This document shows, piece after piece, positions 7,637 to 17,109 of a DNA stretch of 50,931 nucleotides (positions within the stretch are counted from its first letter, which is position 1; every line of letters begins with the position of its first letter). Source of the DNA: Hyphomicrobium sp. (GTDB taxonomy: Bacteria; Pseudomonadota; Alphaproteobacteria; Rhizobiales; Hyphomicrobiaceae); contig JALHOF010000023.1 in NCBI GenBank assembly GCA_022843145.1, positions 1-50,931 on the forward strand, read 5' to 3'. A model generated the notes under the pieces. It was not told the DNA's origin. It made no database searches and saw nothing but the letters and a program-made list of their open reading frames with translations. Position numbers and translations under genes: made by a program.

Positions 7637-10600
7637 GCCCGCACCCTACCTTCGATTTCACGCACAGCCGCCGCATCCCGCGCCGACAACTCAGGGTAGT
7701 CTGGGTCACTGCCGACGTCGGTGGTGATACGCCAGGATCGCGCGCATTTGGTTCCCTGAGCCCGATTTACCACGACGGCGACCCCCGGAATCTCGGGCAA
7801 GGTAAACGCCCCCTGCGGTGCCTCCCCGGCCTTTACAGAGGCTCCCGACGTGATGCAGATTTCGGCGAAATCTGTGTCAGCAACGGACATGAAGGAGGTA
7901 TTCTGTATCCAGATGACCAAACTTGCCTCGAGCGACGAGCCGATGCGCTTTTGGGCCCTCTCGATTTCCAAAGCGCCGGTGACGACGGAGCGGATCTGGC
8001 GCAGCTTGTCCCACTTCTCCTCGAGTTCGGTGTCGGTCCACCGGTCACCCACCGCCGGAAACTGTTCGAGGTGGACGGACGTCGCATCAGGATAGCGTTG
8101 CAGCCACGCTTCCTCCGACGTGAACGACAGGATCGGCGCCAGCCAGATCGTCACACAGCGGAAGATGTGGTCGATGATGGTCAGTGCGGCCTTGCGCTTC
8201 AGGCTTGACGGCGCCTCGCAATAGAGCGTGTCCTTGCGGATGTCGAAATAGAACGCCGACAACTCGGTGTTCATGAACTGCGACAGCAGCGAGACCACCT
8301 TTCGGTAGTCGTAGGTCCGGTACGCCTCGCGCACCTCGCCATCAAGGCGTGCCAACTCGTGCAGCATCAGCCGCTCAAGGTCAGGCATATCTTTGATGGC
8401 GACCGTGTCGGTCTTGGCGTCGAAATGCGCGAGTGCACCGAGCATCCAGCGCAGCGTGTTGCGGAGCTTGCGGTAGGTTTCCGAAAACGTCTTCAGAATC
8501 TCGGGGCCGATACGCAGATCGTCGGAATAGTCGGATGCCGCCACCCACAACCGCAGAATGTCCGCGCCGGACTTCGACATCACGTCTTGCGGCGCGACGA
8601 CGTTGCCGAGCGACTTCGACATCTTCTGACCCTTCTCGTCGAGCACGAACCCGTGGGTCAGCACGACGTCATAGGGCGCGCGCCCGCGCGTGCCACAGCT
8701 TTCGAGCAAGGACGAATGGAACCAGCCGCGATGCTGGTCCGATCCTTCGAGGTACATGACGCGGTCTGGACCATTGTCGTGCGGCCGCTTGACGCCGGCA
8801 AGGCCAGGGAAGGCCTTCGGATCTTCGAGCGTGAAGGCGTGCGTGGAGCCTGAATCGAACCACACGTCGAGCACGTCGCGCACCTGCTCCCACTTCGGCA
8901 TGTCGGCATCGGACACGAGGCCCTTGAGATAACGCGCCTTGGCATCGGCCGCGAACCAGACGTCCGCGCCGTTCTCGGCGAACGAGGCCTCGATCCGGCG
9001 CACGAGTTCGGCGTTGTGGGCGAAACCCGGCCCGGGGATGACCTGATCGGTCTCGGTATTGCGGAACACGGCAATGGGCACGCCCCACGCGCGTTGCCGC
9101 GAGACGACCCAGTCGGGGCGGCTTTCGATCATGCCGGTGATGCGGTTCTGCCCTGACGCAGGCACCCATTCGACGCGCTCGATTTCAGCAAGCGCGATTT
9201 TCCTGAGGTTGGGGGCGTTGTGACCTGCTCCAGCCGCGCTTGGCGGCCGGCTCCCCGGAGGGGAGTCGCCAAGCGCCATCAAAGGCCGATCCATGCTGAT
9301 GAACCACTGCGGCGTGTTGCGGAAGATCACCGGCTTTTTCGAGCGCCACGAGTGCGGATACTGATGTTTGAGGCGGCCGCGCGCGATGATGTTTTCTGCG
9401 TCGCTGAGTGCTTTGATCACGGCGTCATTGGCCCCCTCTTCAGGCTTTGGCTTGTCGCCGTTCTCCTTCAAGACGCGCTTGCCTTCGAAGCCCGGCGCGG
9501 CGGCGGTCATCACGCCATCGGCGTCGACTGTGAAGGGGATCGTGGTGTCGATGCCGCGATCGCGAAGGGCCTTCTGATTGGCGGTCCAGATGATGTAATC
9601 GTCGGCGCCATGTCCAGGCGCGGTGTGAACGAAGCCGGTGCCGGTATCGTCGGTGACGTGATCGCCATCGAGCAGGGGCACGTCGAAATCGTAGCCGAGC
9701 GCGCGCAGCGGATGCGCGCACACCATCGCGCGCAGCTCGTCGCCCGTGACCGCTTCGAGCCGCGTGTAGGCTTCGACCTTGGCGGCCTTCATGACATCGG
9801 CGGCGAGCTTGTCCGCGAGAATGTATTTTTCGCCGACCTTGGCCCAATTGTTCTCGGCCGCGACCGTGACTTCATAAAGTCCATAACCGATGCGGTGGGA
9901 GTATGAGACCGCGCGATTGCCGGGAATGGTCCACGGCGTCGTCGTCCAGATGACGACATGCGCGCCGACCATCTCCGACTTGAGGCACGCCTGATCGGCG
10001 CGACGCTGCTGTTGCTCGTCGCCCCATGACACGTCCTGGATGACCTTGAACTTCGCCCAGATCATGTCGGACTGGTAGTCCTGGTACTCGACCTCGGCCT
10101 CGGCCAGCGCGGTCTTCTCGACGACCGACCACATCACGGGCTTGGAGCCACGATAGAGCTGGCCCGTCTCGGCAAACTTCATGATTTCGCGGGCGATGGT
10201 CGCCTCAGCGGGGAACGCCATCGTCGAATAGGGATGGTCCCAATCGCCGACCACGCCGAGCCGCTTGAACTCGGCGCGCTGGATGTCGAGCCATTTCGCG
10301 GCGTAGGCGCGGCACTCCTGGCGGAAGGCAATGATCGCGTCCGGATCGGTGAAGTCGGGCTTCGGCTTGTTCTTCGACCGATACACCTCCTCCTCGATCT
10401 TCCATTCGATCGGCAGACCGTGACAGTCCCAGCCAGGGACGTAGTTGCTGTCGTGGCCGAGCATCTGTTGCGACTTGACGACGAGATCCTTGAGGATCTT
10501 GTTCAGCGCGTGCCCGATGTGGATGTTGCCGTTTGCGTAGGGCGGACCATCATGAAGCACGAATTTGGCGCGGCCCTTCCCGCTCTCGCGCAGCTTTTCG

Positions 10601-10860
10601 TAAAGCCCGATTTCGGCCCAGCGGGCGAGCAGCTTCGGCTCGAGGTCGGGGAGCCCCGCGCGCATCGGAAAATCGGTCTTGGGGAGAAAGAGAGTCTCCG
10701 ACCAGTCACGACTCTTGGTTGCCGCTTCCGACTCCCCTGCGGGGATCCCGGCCTTCGCCGGGAGGCCGGAAGCGACGATGGTTGCGGATCCGTCCGGGGC
10801 GCTGGCCGACTGCTTGTCTTTCGCGGCGTCCGCTGGCTTGCCCGAATTATCTTTTGCCAT
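7633..10860 (-). CDS. ileS: Isoleucyl-tRNA synthetase with two palindromic-element insertions
   Basis: Class I synthetase that charges tRNA-Ile. H-I-G-H lies at 114-117, the editing (CP1) domain in the middle, K-M-S-K-S at about 746-750 and the anticodon-binding domain after it. At 1075 aa it is longer than typical IleS (about 940-1000). Two in-frame additions coincide with hairpin DNA: residues about 29-46 ([17 protein letters not shown]) in the N-terminal leader and residues about 529-542 ([11 protein letters not shown]) in the central domain. The reading frame is intact through both and all signature motifs are kept, so the enzyme is probably functional. It is the essential copy as far as this window shows. 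The ATG at 10860 is the first in frame. Confidence 0.96.
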   Translation of the reverse strand: MAKDNSGKPADAAKDKQSASAPDGSATIVASGLPAKAGIPAGESEAATKSRDWSETLFLPKTDFPMRAGLPDLEPKLLARWAEIGLYEKLRESGKGRAKFVLHDGPPYANGNIHIGHALNKILKDLVVKSQQMLGHDSNYVPGWDCHGLPIEWKIEEEVYRSKNKPKPDFTDPDAIIAFRQECRAYAAKWLDIQRAEFKRLGVVGDWDHPYSTMAFPAEATIAREIMKFAETGQLYRGSKPVMWSVVEKTALAEAEVEYQDYQSDMIWAKFKVIQDVSWGDEQQQRRADQACLKSEMVGAHVVIWTTTPWTIPGNRAVSYSHRIGYGLYEVTVAAENNWAKVGEKYILADKLAADVMKAAKVEAYTRLEAVTGDELRAMVCAHPLRALGYDFDVPLLDGDHVTDDTGTGFVHTAPGHGADDYIIWTANQKALRDRGIDTTIPFTVDADGVMTAAAPGFEGKRVLKENGDKPKPEEGANDAVIKALSDAENIIARGRLKHQYPHSWRSKKPVIFRNTPQWFISMDRPLMALGDSPPGSRPPSAAGAGHNAPNLRKIALAEIERVEWVPASGQNRITGMIESRPDWVVSRQRAWGVPIAVFRNTETDQVIPGPGFAHNAELVRRIEASFAENGADVWFAADAKARYLKGLVSDADMPKWEQVRDVLDVWFDSGSTHAFTLEDPKAFPGLAGVKRPHDNGPDRVMYLEGSDQHRGWFHSSLLESCGTRGRAPYDVVLTHGFVLDEKGQKMSKSLGNVVAPQDVMSKSGADILRLWVAASDYSDDLRIGPEILKTFSETYRKLRNTLRWMLGALAHFDAKTDTVAIKDMPDLERLMLHELARLDGEVREAYRTYDYRKVVSLLSQFMNTELSAFYFDIRKDTLYCEAPSSLKRKAALTIIDHIFRCVTIWLAPILSFTSEEAWLQRYPDATSVHLEQFPAVGDRWTDTELEEKWDKLRQIRSVVTGALEIERAQKRIGSSLEASLVIWIQNTSFMSVADTDFAEICITSGASVKAGEAPQGAFTLPEIPGVAVVVNRAQGTKCARSWRITTDVGSDPDYPELSARDAAAVREIEGRVRA
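9236..9276. repeat. Palindromic element inserted in ileS (element A)
   Basis: A 41-nt compound hairpin inside the coding sequence. The outer arms gcgcttggcg (9236-9245) and cgccaagcgc (9267-9276) pair perfectly over 10 bp. The inner arms ctcccc (9251-9256) and ggggag (9260-9265) pair around gga. It encodes a low-complexity Pro/Ser/Gly/Ala segment in the middle of the synthetase. Confidence 0.85.
10723..10774. repeat. REP-like palindromic element inserted in ileS (element B)
   Basis: A three-stem structure. Outer arms are cgcttccg (10723-10730) and cggaagcg (10767-10774). Inside are hairpin cccc-tgc-gggg (10734-10744) and hairpin tcccggc-cttc-gccggga (10746-10763). The second hairpin resembles REP-type repeats common between genes in alphaproteobacteria. 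Here it is in frame near the N-terminus of IleS. Confidence 0.8.
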
Positions 10861-10997
10861 CGCTCATCTTTCTGATTCTTCAGAGGTGAGCGGGTTCTAG
10901 CAATCGCGACCCGGCGTGTCACGCGCGGGCGCGAGCCGCGCCGAAAGGTGACACAGCCGGAAGCATGCCAAACGATCTGGGGTTCTCGGGATTGCCG

Positions 10998-11867
10998 CTA
11001 CCAGACGCCACGGACGATGCCGGTCGTCAGGTAGCCCCACAACGTCGGCGGGAACCACTGCCGCGATGGCAGATCGACCGTGCGGGGGGCGAGACGGCGG
11101 GCCAGCGCGTCCTCGATGGCGCGAGCGAACAACGGCAGCGCGTGGGCCGCCTGGACATGCTGGTAGGACGCGATGGTGTCGTCGGGCGCGAAAGTCACGC
11201 GGGATTGATAGAGCACGCTGCCGGTGTCGACGCCGGCATCGACGAGATGGATGGTGACGCCAGCGTTCTCCGCGTCTCCCGAAGCAAGCGCCCAGTAGCC
11301 GGGATGCTGGCCGCGGTACTTCGGGTTGATGCCGGCGTGGTAGTTGATGAACGGGGCATACACGGCGCGCAACGTCTCGGCCGTGATGATGCGGGTGCCG
11401 TAAACCGCGATCACGGACGGGGCGAGCGAGGCGAGGAGCGCGCGGCACTCTGGCGCGTTCACCGACGTGACGTGATGGACCGCCACGCCCGGATCGGCCC
11501 GCGTGTCGAGGCCGTTCGCGGCGACGACGGCGGCGAGGCGGCCTTCGCGCGCCGGAGCCAAAAGTCTGTGCAGCACACCGAACGCCGCCTGACCGAGAGC
11601 CGTGCGCCATCCGAGCATGCGGGCGCGGCGGCGGATGATGTCGGCCTTGGATTCCGGCTCTTCGCGGACGACTGTGATGACGCGGCCAGCGCCCGAAAGC
11701 GCACGGACGAGGCCGTTGACGACGATGGGCGAGAGGTCGCCACCGGCTGTGAGAACGACGATCGACGCGGGGCGGAGTGCGGACACGGCGGAGGACGGGT
11801 CGGTGGGTCGGTCACTCACGGAGGAGGGCTCGTCGAAATGGGACGCTGCGGCCGGAATTGGGCCCAC
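10998..11867 (-). CDS. Formyltransferase-fold protein (methionyl-tRNA formyltransferase-like)
   Basis: A 289-aa protein with the hydrolase/transferase fold of the formyl_trans_N family. The catalytic block F-I-N-Y-H-A-G-I-N-P-K-Y-R-G (about 186-199) supplies the Asn and His of the N-H-D triad. A downstream acidic partner is in V-D-A-G-V-D-T-G. The Fmt C-terminal tRNA-binding domain is absent, so it is not the main Met-tRNA formyltransferase. Relatives act on nucleotide sugars or other amines with 10-formyl-THF. An N-terminal leader of about 33 residues precedes the first beta strand (A-S-I-V-V-L-T-A-G-G), so the true start may be further in. It lies 137 bp upstream of ileS on the same strand. 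The substrate is unknown. Confidence 0.8.
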   Translation of the reverse strand: MGPIPAAASHFDEPSSVSDRPTDPSSAVSALRPASIVVLTAGGDLSPIVVNGLVRALSGAGRVITVVREEPESKADIIRRRARMLGWRTALGQAAFGVLHRLLAPAREGRLAAVVAANGLDTRADPGVAVHHVTSVNAPECRALLASLAPSVIAVYGTRIITAETLRAVYAPFINYHAGINPKYRGQHPGYWALASGDAENAGVTIHLVDAGVDTGSVLYQSRVTFAPDDTIASYQHVQAAHALPLFARAIEDALARRLAPRTVDLPSRQWFPPTLWGYLTTGIVRGVW

Positions 11868-11953
11868 GAGCGGCGTGGATGCGCGGCAAGAGCACCGCGC
11901 AAACAGCGATCCAGCAAATTGCGGGCCGCGTTAAGGTTTAAGTTGTACGAACC

Positions 11954-13867
11954 TCAACGCCGGACCGGTTTGACGAGGGCGCGCTCGGCCTCGAGCTTGG
12001 AGATTTGAGACGGCCAGCTCGCGGCAACCCAGTCGTCGGTTCCGAACAACCAGTACCAGAGGCGGTTGCGGCGATGATAACGGGCTACGGTGATGCGGTG
12101 CATCGCCTCCATGCTGGTCGACATCTGTTCGAGCATGGCGACCGGCTTCGCCGTTTCGCGCTCGACGCCTTCCAGCCGCTTGGCGACCAGCGACAGCTCA
12201 CTCGCACCGTGATTGCGCCATTGATCGATCGAACTGGCCAGAGTGTGCTGGTTGGTGTTGAGCTTCATCAGCGCGTCGTGCAGTTCCGCGAGTTCGGTCG
12301 AGTAGGCCTTGTGGCTCTCCTCGGAACGATGCACGGACGCGGTCAACGCGCGCTCGGCGGCGGCTAGGCGTTCGGAGAGCTGACCGAGGGTCGAAGCGCT
12401 CTCGCCCTGCCTGGCCTCGACCATCGCCGCAAGTCCATTGACACGCTGCAGCAGCGGCGTGGTCACGGCGGCGATCAGCTCGCCGCGGCCCTGCTGCACG
12501 ACGCCGGCAAAGCGCTGCACCAATCCGCTTTCGCGCGGCTCGCTCGTCACGAGGCCGGCGAGCGTCGACACATCCGACTTGAGGACTTCGGTCTCGGCGA
12601 TCAGCTCGGCGCGCTGCGACTGCAACAGCCGCTCGATCGAAGCGAGGCGCTCGGCGAGATCGCTGCCCATGTCGCGCTCGGGCGACAACAGGGCCTCCTC
12701 GATGACGTCGAGGCGTTCGCTGATCGGGGTGAGGTCTACGTTGGCGTCGCCACGCGACGAAACGGCCTGTTCCAGAGATTTGAGCTTATCGCTCGCCGCC
12801 GACCAGTGCCGGCCCTGATCGGCCGCGCCCGACGATAGGGCCTCCTCGATCGCGCGCATACGCTCAGATAGTGCCGACCATGTGCGCGACATCTCCGTCA
12901 GCCGCTTGTCGAGACCGCCCTCGAACGCCTGCATCCGCTCGAAAAGCTGCGGCGAGGCGCCGTCGCCGCCACGGTTCGTCGACACGAGATGCTCGAGCGA
13001 CTGAAGCCGATCATAAAGCCCGCCGCCAAGGCGGCTCGCGTCATCGCGCTGTGCCATGAAGTCCCTCTGCATGTCGGAGAGCATCCCAGAGAACGCCTTG
13101 CGTTCGCCGGTGAGATCGTGGGAGAGCGCGCGCACCATCTGTTCGAGCGCCTCGATGCGCGAGTTCTGGATGGTGTCGGCCGGTGTCGCCGCAAGCTCGG
13201 AGCGGACGGACCGTGGCGCGTCATTGACGAAGTAGCTGCTGCCGGCGGGCATCCGCACGCGCTCCCGGACAGGCTCCACAGGTTCGGTGTAGCGCGGCTC
13301 ATAGCCCGTGCCGCGCACCAGGGGCGGCTCGTTCATGTCGCGCACGGTGCGGACGGTATGACGAGACAGGAGACCGAGCCCCGGTAGATCCGGCCGGAGA
13401 TCCAACAGCACCGAAAGGACGTCGTCGGCAGTGGCCGGAGCATTGCGGCGCCCCGCCTCTGAGGCGGCGACGCGCAACGCGTCCTCCAGCGCTTCGGATC
13501 GGCGCGGCACGGCGTTGCCGCTGCTCGGCAGGCCGACCGGAATATCGCTGGCAATGACGGTGGCCGCCTCGCGCCGCAGACTGGCGACGCGGACGCCGCG
13601 TTTTTCCAGGGTTTCGGCGGCGGCGTCGATGCGGGTCAGCGCGTAGAGCAGATGCTCGATCCGCACCTCGCTCGAGCGATGCGCGAGCGCCACGTCGAAC
13701 GCATGGTTGGCACAAGCGAGAACGGTGTCGTCGACCCAGATGGGGCTCCGCGTACCGTAGCCCCGATTGCGACTACCCTCAGCCGCGCCCCAACCCGGGC
13801 CATCGCCGGAACTCGAGCTCCATGTTTGCGGAGTCCTGAGATCGAGATCCTCGCCACGGTAAACCAT
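11954..13867 (-). CDS. ClpN-domain protein with long coiled coil
   Basis: A 637-aa protein lacking any AAA+ ATPase domain. Residues about 40-170 resemble the paired helical repeats of the Clp N-domain (A-C-A-N-H-A-F-D-V-A-L-A-H-R-S-S-E-V-R then H-L-L-Y-A-L-T-R). From about 230 to 610 it is largely heptad-patterned helix rich in Glu, Leu, Arg and Ser, i.e. a long coiled coil. It ends in an aromatic block (R-N-R-L-W-Y-W-L-F-G-T-D-D-W). The start at 13867 has a clear Shine-Dalgarno site (gtgaggag then 7 nt to ATG); an upstream ATG at 14095 would add 76 residues overlapping the region before the SRAP gene. A scaffold or adaptor role is plausible, but the function is unknown. Confidence 0.75.
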   Translation of the reverse strand: MVYRGEDLDLRTPQTWSSSSGDGPGWGAAEGSRNRGYGTRSPIWVDDTVLACANHAFDVALAHRSSEVRIEHLLYALTRIDAAAETLEKRGVRVASLRREAATVIASDIPVGLPSSGNAVPRRSEALEDALRVAASEAGRRNAPATADDVLSVLLDLRPDLPGLGLLSRHTVRTVRDMNEPPLVRGTGYEPRYTEPVEPVRERVRMPAGSSYFVNDAPRSVRSELAATPADTIQNSRIEALEQMVRALSHDLTGERKAFSGMLSDMQRDFMAQRDDASRLGGGLYDRLQSLEHLVSTNRGGDGASPQLFERMQAFEGGLDKRLTEMSRTWSALSERMRAIEEALSSGAADQGRHWSAASDKLKSLEQAVSSRGDANVDLTPISERLDVIEEALLSPERDMGSDLAERLASIERLLQSQRAELIAETEVLKSDVSTLAGLVTSEPRESGLVQRFAGVVQQGRGELIAAVTTPLLQRVNGLAAMVEARQGESASTLGQLSERLAAAERALTASVHRSEESHKAYSTELAELHDALMKLNTNQHTLASSIDQWRNHGASELSLVAKRLEGVERETAKPVAMLEQMSTSMEAMHRITVARYHRRNRLWYWLFGTDDWVAASWPSQISKLEAERALVKPVRR

Positions 13868-14103
13868 CGTCGAACTCCTCACCGCCAGTTCACGGCCCAG
13901 CGTCTGGACTTGCACATCAACGTCTAGGGCCGGAAAACGGCACACTCTTGACGCCGGAAGATAGCCGGTCAGGTGCGCGACCGCGAGGGGGAGCGCTGAC
14001 CGTTCGAAAGTTTGGTCAATTTCAAGTCCGAGTGCGTATTCAAGCCGTTGCGAGATCGTCTGTGGAACCGCGATCCGGCTCGGGCGAAGGACCATTCCGG
14101 CGG

Positions 14104-14808
14104 TCAGAACAGCTCCGGCTGCGACGGCTTCGGCTCAGCCCGCGTAACGATCTCCTGGACGTCGGGCCCTTCGTTGCGCGAATTGTTCAATTTGGGAGAA
14201 ACCTCCACGATTTCGAGCAGATCATCGGGCGCGGGAACCATGAGCGGCATGACGTCGACGGCGGTTCCGGGCCGGCAATCCAGCCAAACATCGAACGTTT
14301 CAGGGCCGAGGATCAATGGCATACGGTCGTGAACCATCGACACCGCCGTATTGGCCTCGACCGTCAGAATGGCCATCGTCTCGATCTCGCTGCCATCGGC
14401 GCCCATCCAGTGCTCGAGCAGCCCCGCCAAGGCCATCGGGCCGCCGCCGCGTGGCCTGATCAGGTGCGGCCGCTTCGATCCCGGCTTTCCGGTCCACTCG
14501 TAAAAGCCGTCTGCCGGCACGAGGCAGCGGCGATGCCGGAGAGCGGCTCGGAACGACGGTTTCTCGGCCGCCGTCTCCGAGCGGGCGTTGATCAGCGTCG
14601 TGAACTCGGCCGGATTCTTGACCCAAGACGGGATCAAGCCCCAGCGAACCAGCGTCAACTCGCGCTCGGCCTTGTGGTCGAGCCGCGCGACGAGCACGGG
14701 CTGCGTCGGCGCAATATTGAAGCGCGGCGGGAATTGGGGTTTGTTGCGGGCACCGAAATAGGCGCGCACCGCTTCGGGTGGAGATGTCAGACTGTAGCGC
14801 GAGCACAT
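14104..14808 (-). CDS. SRAP-domain protein (YedK/HMCES family)
   Basis: SOS-response-associated peptidase family protein that forms a stable thiazolidine crosslink to abasic sites in single-stranded DNA and so shields them. The catalytic Cys2 follows the initiator Met directly (M-C-S-R-Y). Other active-site elements are visible: N-I-A-P-T-Q, I-N-A-R-S-E-T, P-A-D-G-F-Y-E-W (Glu) and V-H-D-R-M-P (His). Length (234 aa) is normal. The start must be 14808 because Cys2 has to become N-terminal. The gene is divergent from the Nudix hydrolase, with about 106 bp between starts. Confidence 0.93.
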   Translation of the reverse strand: MCSRYSLTSPPEAVRAYFGARNKPQFPPRFNIAPTQPVLVARLDHKAERELTLVRWGLIPSWVKNPAEFTTLINARSETAAEKPSFRAALRHRRCLVPADGFYEWTGKPGSKRPHLIRPRGGGPMALAGLLEHWMGADGSEIETMAILTVEANTAVSMVHDRMPLILGPETFDVWLDCRPGTAVDVMPLMVPAPDDLLEIVEVSPKLNNSRNEGPDVQEIVTRAEPKPSQPELF

Positions 14809-14914
14809 GATCGGCCTGCCGTGCGAGACTTCCGTTGGTCAGACGAACGCGGACACGTCGAGCGCTACAGGACGGGAACTCTCCGACGAGCGCTCGGGTT
14901 CACGAGGGAACGTA

Positions 14915-15370
14915 ATGGCTGTCACGGTCCATGGCCACCCCCAGCCGATCGCGGCGGCGAGCGCCGTGCTGTTTCATGGCGACGGGGTGCTGCTCGTCGA
15001 GCGCGCTTCAGGCCCCGGAGCAGGCCGCTGGAGCCTACCGGGCGGTCATATCGAGGACGGCGAAACCCCGGAGGCTGCAGCGAGGCGGGAAGTTTTCGAG
15101 GAAACGGCTGTAGCCGCTGGGCTTCTCGACCCCTTCGGCGTCTACGATGTCCATATTCCGGCACACGGCGCGGTTGCGGAGCGCCTCTACCGGATCACGG
15201 TGTTTCTCGGCCTCGCGCTGGATGCGAATCCCATCGCCGGAAGTGACGCGAGCGCCGCACGGTTTGTGGAAGTCGGGGAGCTTTCGTCGATGCCGTTGAC
15301 CGAAGGGGCCCTGTCGCTTATCCGTCGCGCCCACGCTCACGTCCGCGCCACGATCGCGCGCCAGGCTTGA
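14915..15370 (+). CDS. Nudix hydrolase
   Basis: Hydrolase of nucleoside diphosphates linked to another moiety. The Nudix box is complete: G-G-H-I-E-D-G-E-T-P-E-A-A-A-R-R-E-V-F-E-E-T. The preceding segment (V-L-F-H-G-D-G-V-L-L-V-E-R) and W-S-L-P-G-G are typical of the ADP-ribose/NADH-type subgroup. 151 aa. The start was set at 14915 by the Shine-Dalgarno cgaggga-acgta-ATG; an in-frame upstream ATG at 14807 overlaps the SRAP start and adds 36 unconserved residues. The substrate cannot be read from the sequence. Confidence 0.9.
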   Translation: MAVTVHGHPQPIAAASAVLFHGDGVLLVERASGPGAGRWSLPGGHIEDGETPEAAARREVFEETAVAAGLLDPFGVYDVHIPAHGAVAERLYRITVFLGLALDANPIAGSDASAARFVEVGELSSMPLTEGALSLIRRAHAHVRATIARQA

Positions 15371-15436
15371 TTGGAGAGCTGCCGGTGGCATTCCGTCGCC
15401 GAGAGACCGCAAGCCGGTGAGCCGTCACGGGACAGG

Positions 15437-15856
15437 ATGCCGAAAAGCACCGACGATATTCGACAGTCGAACAGCCACCGCACACGCCGCGCGGGCTTGG
15501 CGGCGCTCTGCCTTTTGATGGCCGTTGCCGGGCCGGCAAACGCCGAGACGCCGGACCGCAAACCCTATGACGATCGGCTGCTGCGCCTCTCTGAAATTCT
15601 CGGAGCCGTGCACTACCTGCGTGAGTTGTGCGGCTCCAACGATGGCCAGTTGTGGCGCGACCGAATGACGGAGCTCATGAATGCGGAAGGCTCGTCGGCG
15701 TTGCGCCGCGCACGCCTCACGCGCAGTTTCAACCAGGGCTACCGCAGCTACAGCCGCACCTACATCACCTGTACGCCCACCGCACAGACGGCAATCTCGC
15801 GGTTCATCGTCGAAGGTGTCCAGATTTCGGAAGCCCTCATGAAAGCCGTTCCGTGA
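15437..15856 (+). CDS. Exported TIGR02301-family protein
   Basis: A 139-aa periplasmic protein of unknown function found mainly in Hyphomicrobiales. The Arg-rich n-region and hydrophobic core (A-G-L-A-A-L-C-L-L-M-A-V-A-G) end at A-N-A, a signal peptidase I site near residue 36. The mature part begins with the conserved D-R-L-L-R-L-S-E-I-L-G-A-V-H-Y-L-R-E-L-C and continues W-R-D-R-M, with a second Cys in Y-I-T-C-T. The two cysteines probably form a disulfide. It is downstream of the Nudix gene on the same strand, 66 bp apart. Confidence 0.82.
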   Translation: MPKSTDDIRQSNSHRTRRAGLAALCLLMAVAGPANAETPDRKPYDDRLLRLSEILGAVHYLRELCGSNDGQLWRDRMTELMNAEGSSALRRARLTRSFNQGYRSYSRTYITCTPTAQTAISRFIVEGVQISEALMKAVP

Positions 15857-16030
15857 ACCTCGCAAGACTTCGCGCATCGTGTTGCGGCACGCGTGATCCT
15901 CACCGCGCGGTTTACAATGAATTGTAGATGCCGCTCGTCTTGAGCGCGGGCCATGCTAGGTCCAATCTGAAGCTAAGTGAAATGTGGGCGATCCCGGGGG
16001 GGAGCCCTGGCAACGTGTCGAGGGATTAAC

Positions 16031-16282
16031 ATGCGTCTCCAGGATCTGAAGTTCGTCGAGCGCGACGAGGACAGCTTCAATGCGTTGAACCTGATGCTGG
16101 CAGCATGGGACGAAGGCACGGAAATGGGCGTGCCGCCGCAGATGATGGCCTACGCCGCGCTCTTTACGGCGCTGACCGATCTGGTCGCGATCTACGGCGA
16201 GGATGCCGTCGCGTCGCTCGCGCGCGGTCTCGAAGGGCGTGTCGAGAAGGGCGAGTTTTCACTCGGCCGCCGCGTTCAGTAA
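16031..16282 (+). CDS. Small conserved-looking protein, unknown function
   Basis: An 83-aa soluble, mostly helical protein (L-K-F-V-E-R-D-E-D-S-F-N-A-L-N-L-M-L-A-A-W-D-E). There is no membrane segment and no metal motif. The ATG at 16031 is preceded by tcgagggattaac, a good ribosome binding site, so it is very likely translated. It lies 174 bp behind the TIGR02301-type gene. Function not recognised. Confidence 0.65.
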   Translation: MRLQDLKFVERDEDSFNALNLMLAAWDEGTEMGVPPQMMAYAALFTALTDLVAIYGEDAVASLARGLEGRVEKGEFSLGRRVQ

Positions 16283-16302
16283 TAGTCTCTTGGTTGCGCC
16301 TT

Positions 16303-16361
16303 CGGATGCCGAGTCTTTCCTCGGCCCTTCGGTTGCCCACCAGCAACCGGGCCGGCATCCG
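16303..16361. repeat. Compound inverted repeat between convergent genes
   Basis: Outer arms cggatgcc (16303-16310) and ggcatccg (16354-16361) enclose an inner hairpin cggttgc (16330-16336)/gcaaccg (16343-16349). It sits between the ends of a rightward small gene and the leftward lysE-type gene. It is either a bidirectional terminator without a T-run or a REP-like element. Confidence 0.7.
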
Positions 16362-16396
16362 GCGCGGCGGCCTTCAGATCCGCCGGACCATTCGGC

Positions 16397-17059
16397 TCAG
16401 CGCAGCCACTTCCAAGCCATCTCGCCGATCAGCACGCCGCCGAACACCATCAACAGGACACCAGCGTAGCGGTTGATCCTGCCGATGTGCGACGGGTTGA
16501 GACGATGACGGATGCGTCCGATGAGCGTCGACAGGAACACCCACCAGCCGAGACTACCGGCCATGATCGCCGCGACCATCGTGAGGGCGGCGATGTAACC
16601 GTCGACCTCGACGAACGTGCTGATGCCGCCGAAAATCGCGAACAGGCCGAGCACGGCGCCGGGATTGGTGATGGTCAAGAGGAAGGTTTGCGGTATGTCC
16701 CAGACGAAGTCCTTGAGGCGCGCGCGGCTGTCGGCCTCTGGATCGAATGCTTCGAGGCGCGGCGCGGTGAAATAGAGCTTCAATCCGAAGGCGATCAGCG
16801 CGATACCGCCGACGATCTGGATGGTCGTGCGATGATGGACGACGGCACCGGAGATCGCGCCGACGCCGAGCGCGGCGAACAACGCGATCAGTCCATCGCC
16901 GAGGACCGCGCCGAGGCCGGCCGCGATTCCGCCCCACATGCCGCGCTCGATCGCGCGCTGAATGCACAGGACGTTGACGGGGCCGACCGGAGCCGCCACA
17001 AGAATGCCGATGATGAGCCCGACCGGAATGATCAGCGGATTGGGAATGAGGCTCAACAT
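16397..17059 (-). CDS. LysE-family amino-acid/metabolite exporter
   Basis: A 220-aa polytopic membrane protein with about six hydrophobic segments. The family signature appears at the start: I-I-G-I-L-V-A-A-P-V-G-P-V-N-V-L-C-I-Q-R-A, followed by G-L-G-A-V-L-G-D-G. LysE/RhtB proteins export amino acids or similar small molecules by proton antiport. The substrate is not predictable. It is convergent with the small gene at 16031 and divergent from the exported protein at 17110. Confidence 0.88.
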   Translation of the reverse strand: MLSLIPNPLIIPVGLIIGILVAAPVGPVNVLCIQRAIERGMWGGIAAGLGAVLGDGLIALFAALGVGAISGAVVHHRTTIQIVGGIALIAFGLKLYFTAPRLEAFDPEADSRARLKDFVWDIPQTFLLTITNPGAVLGLFAIFGGISTFVEVDGYIAALTMVAAIMAGSLGWWVFLSTLIGRIRHRLNPSHIGRINRYAGVLLMVFGGVLIGEMAWKWLR

Positions 17060-17109
17060 GGGCCGGCGGCACCGTTGGCGGGACCTGCCGATGTGTGAGA
17101 TACCTCGCC

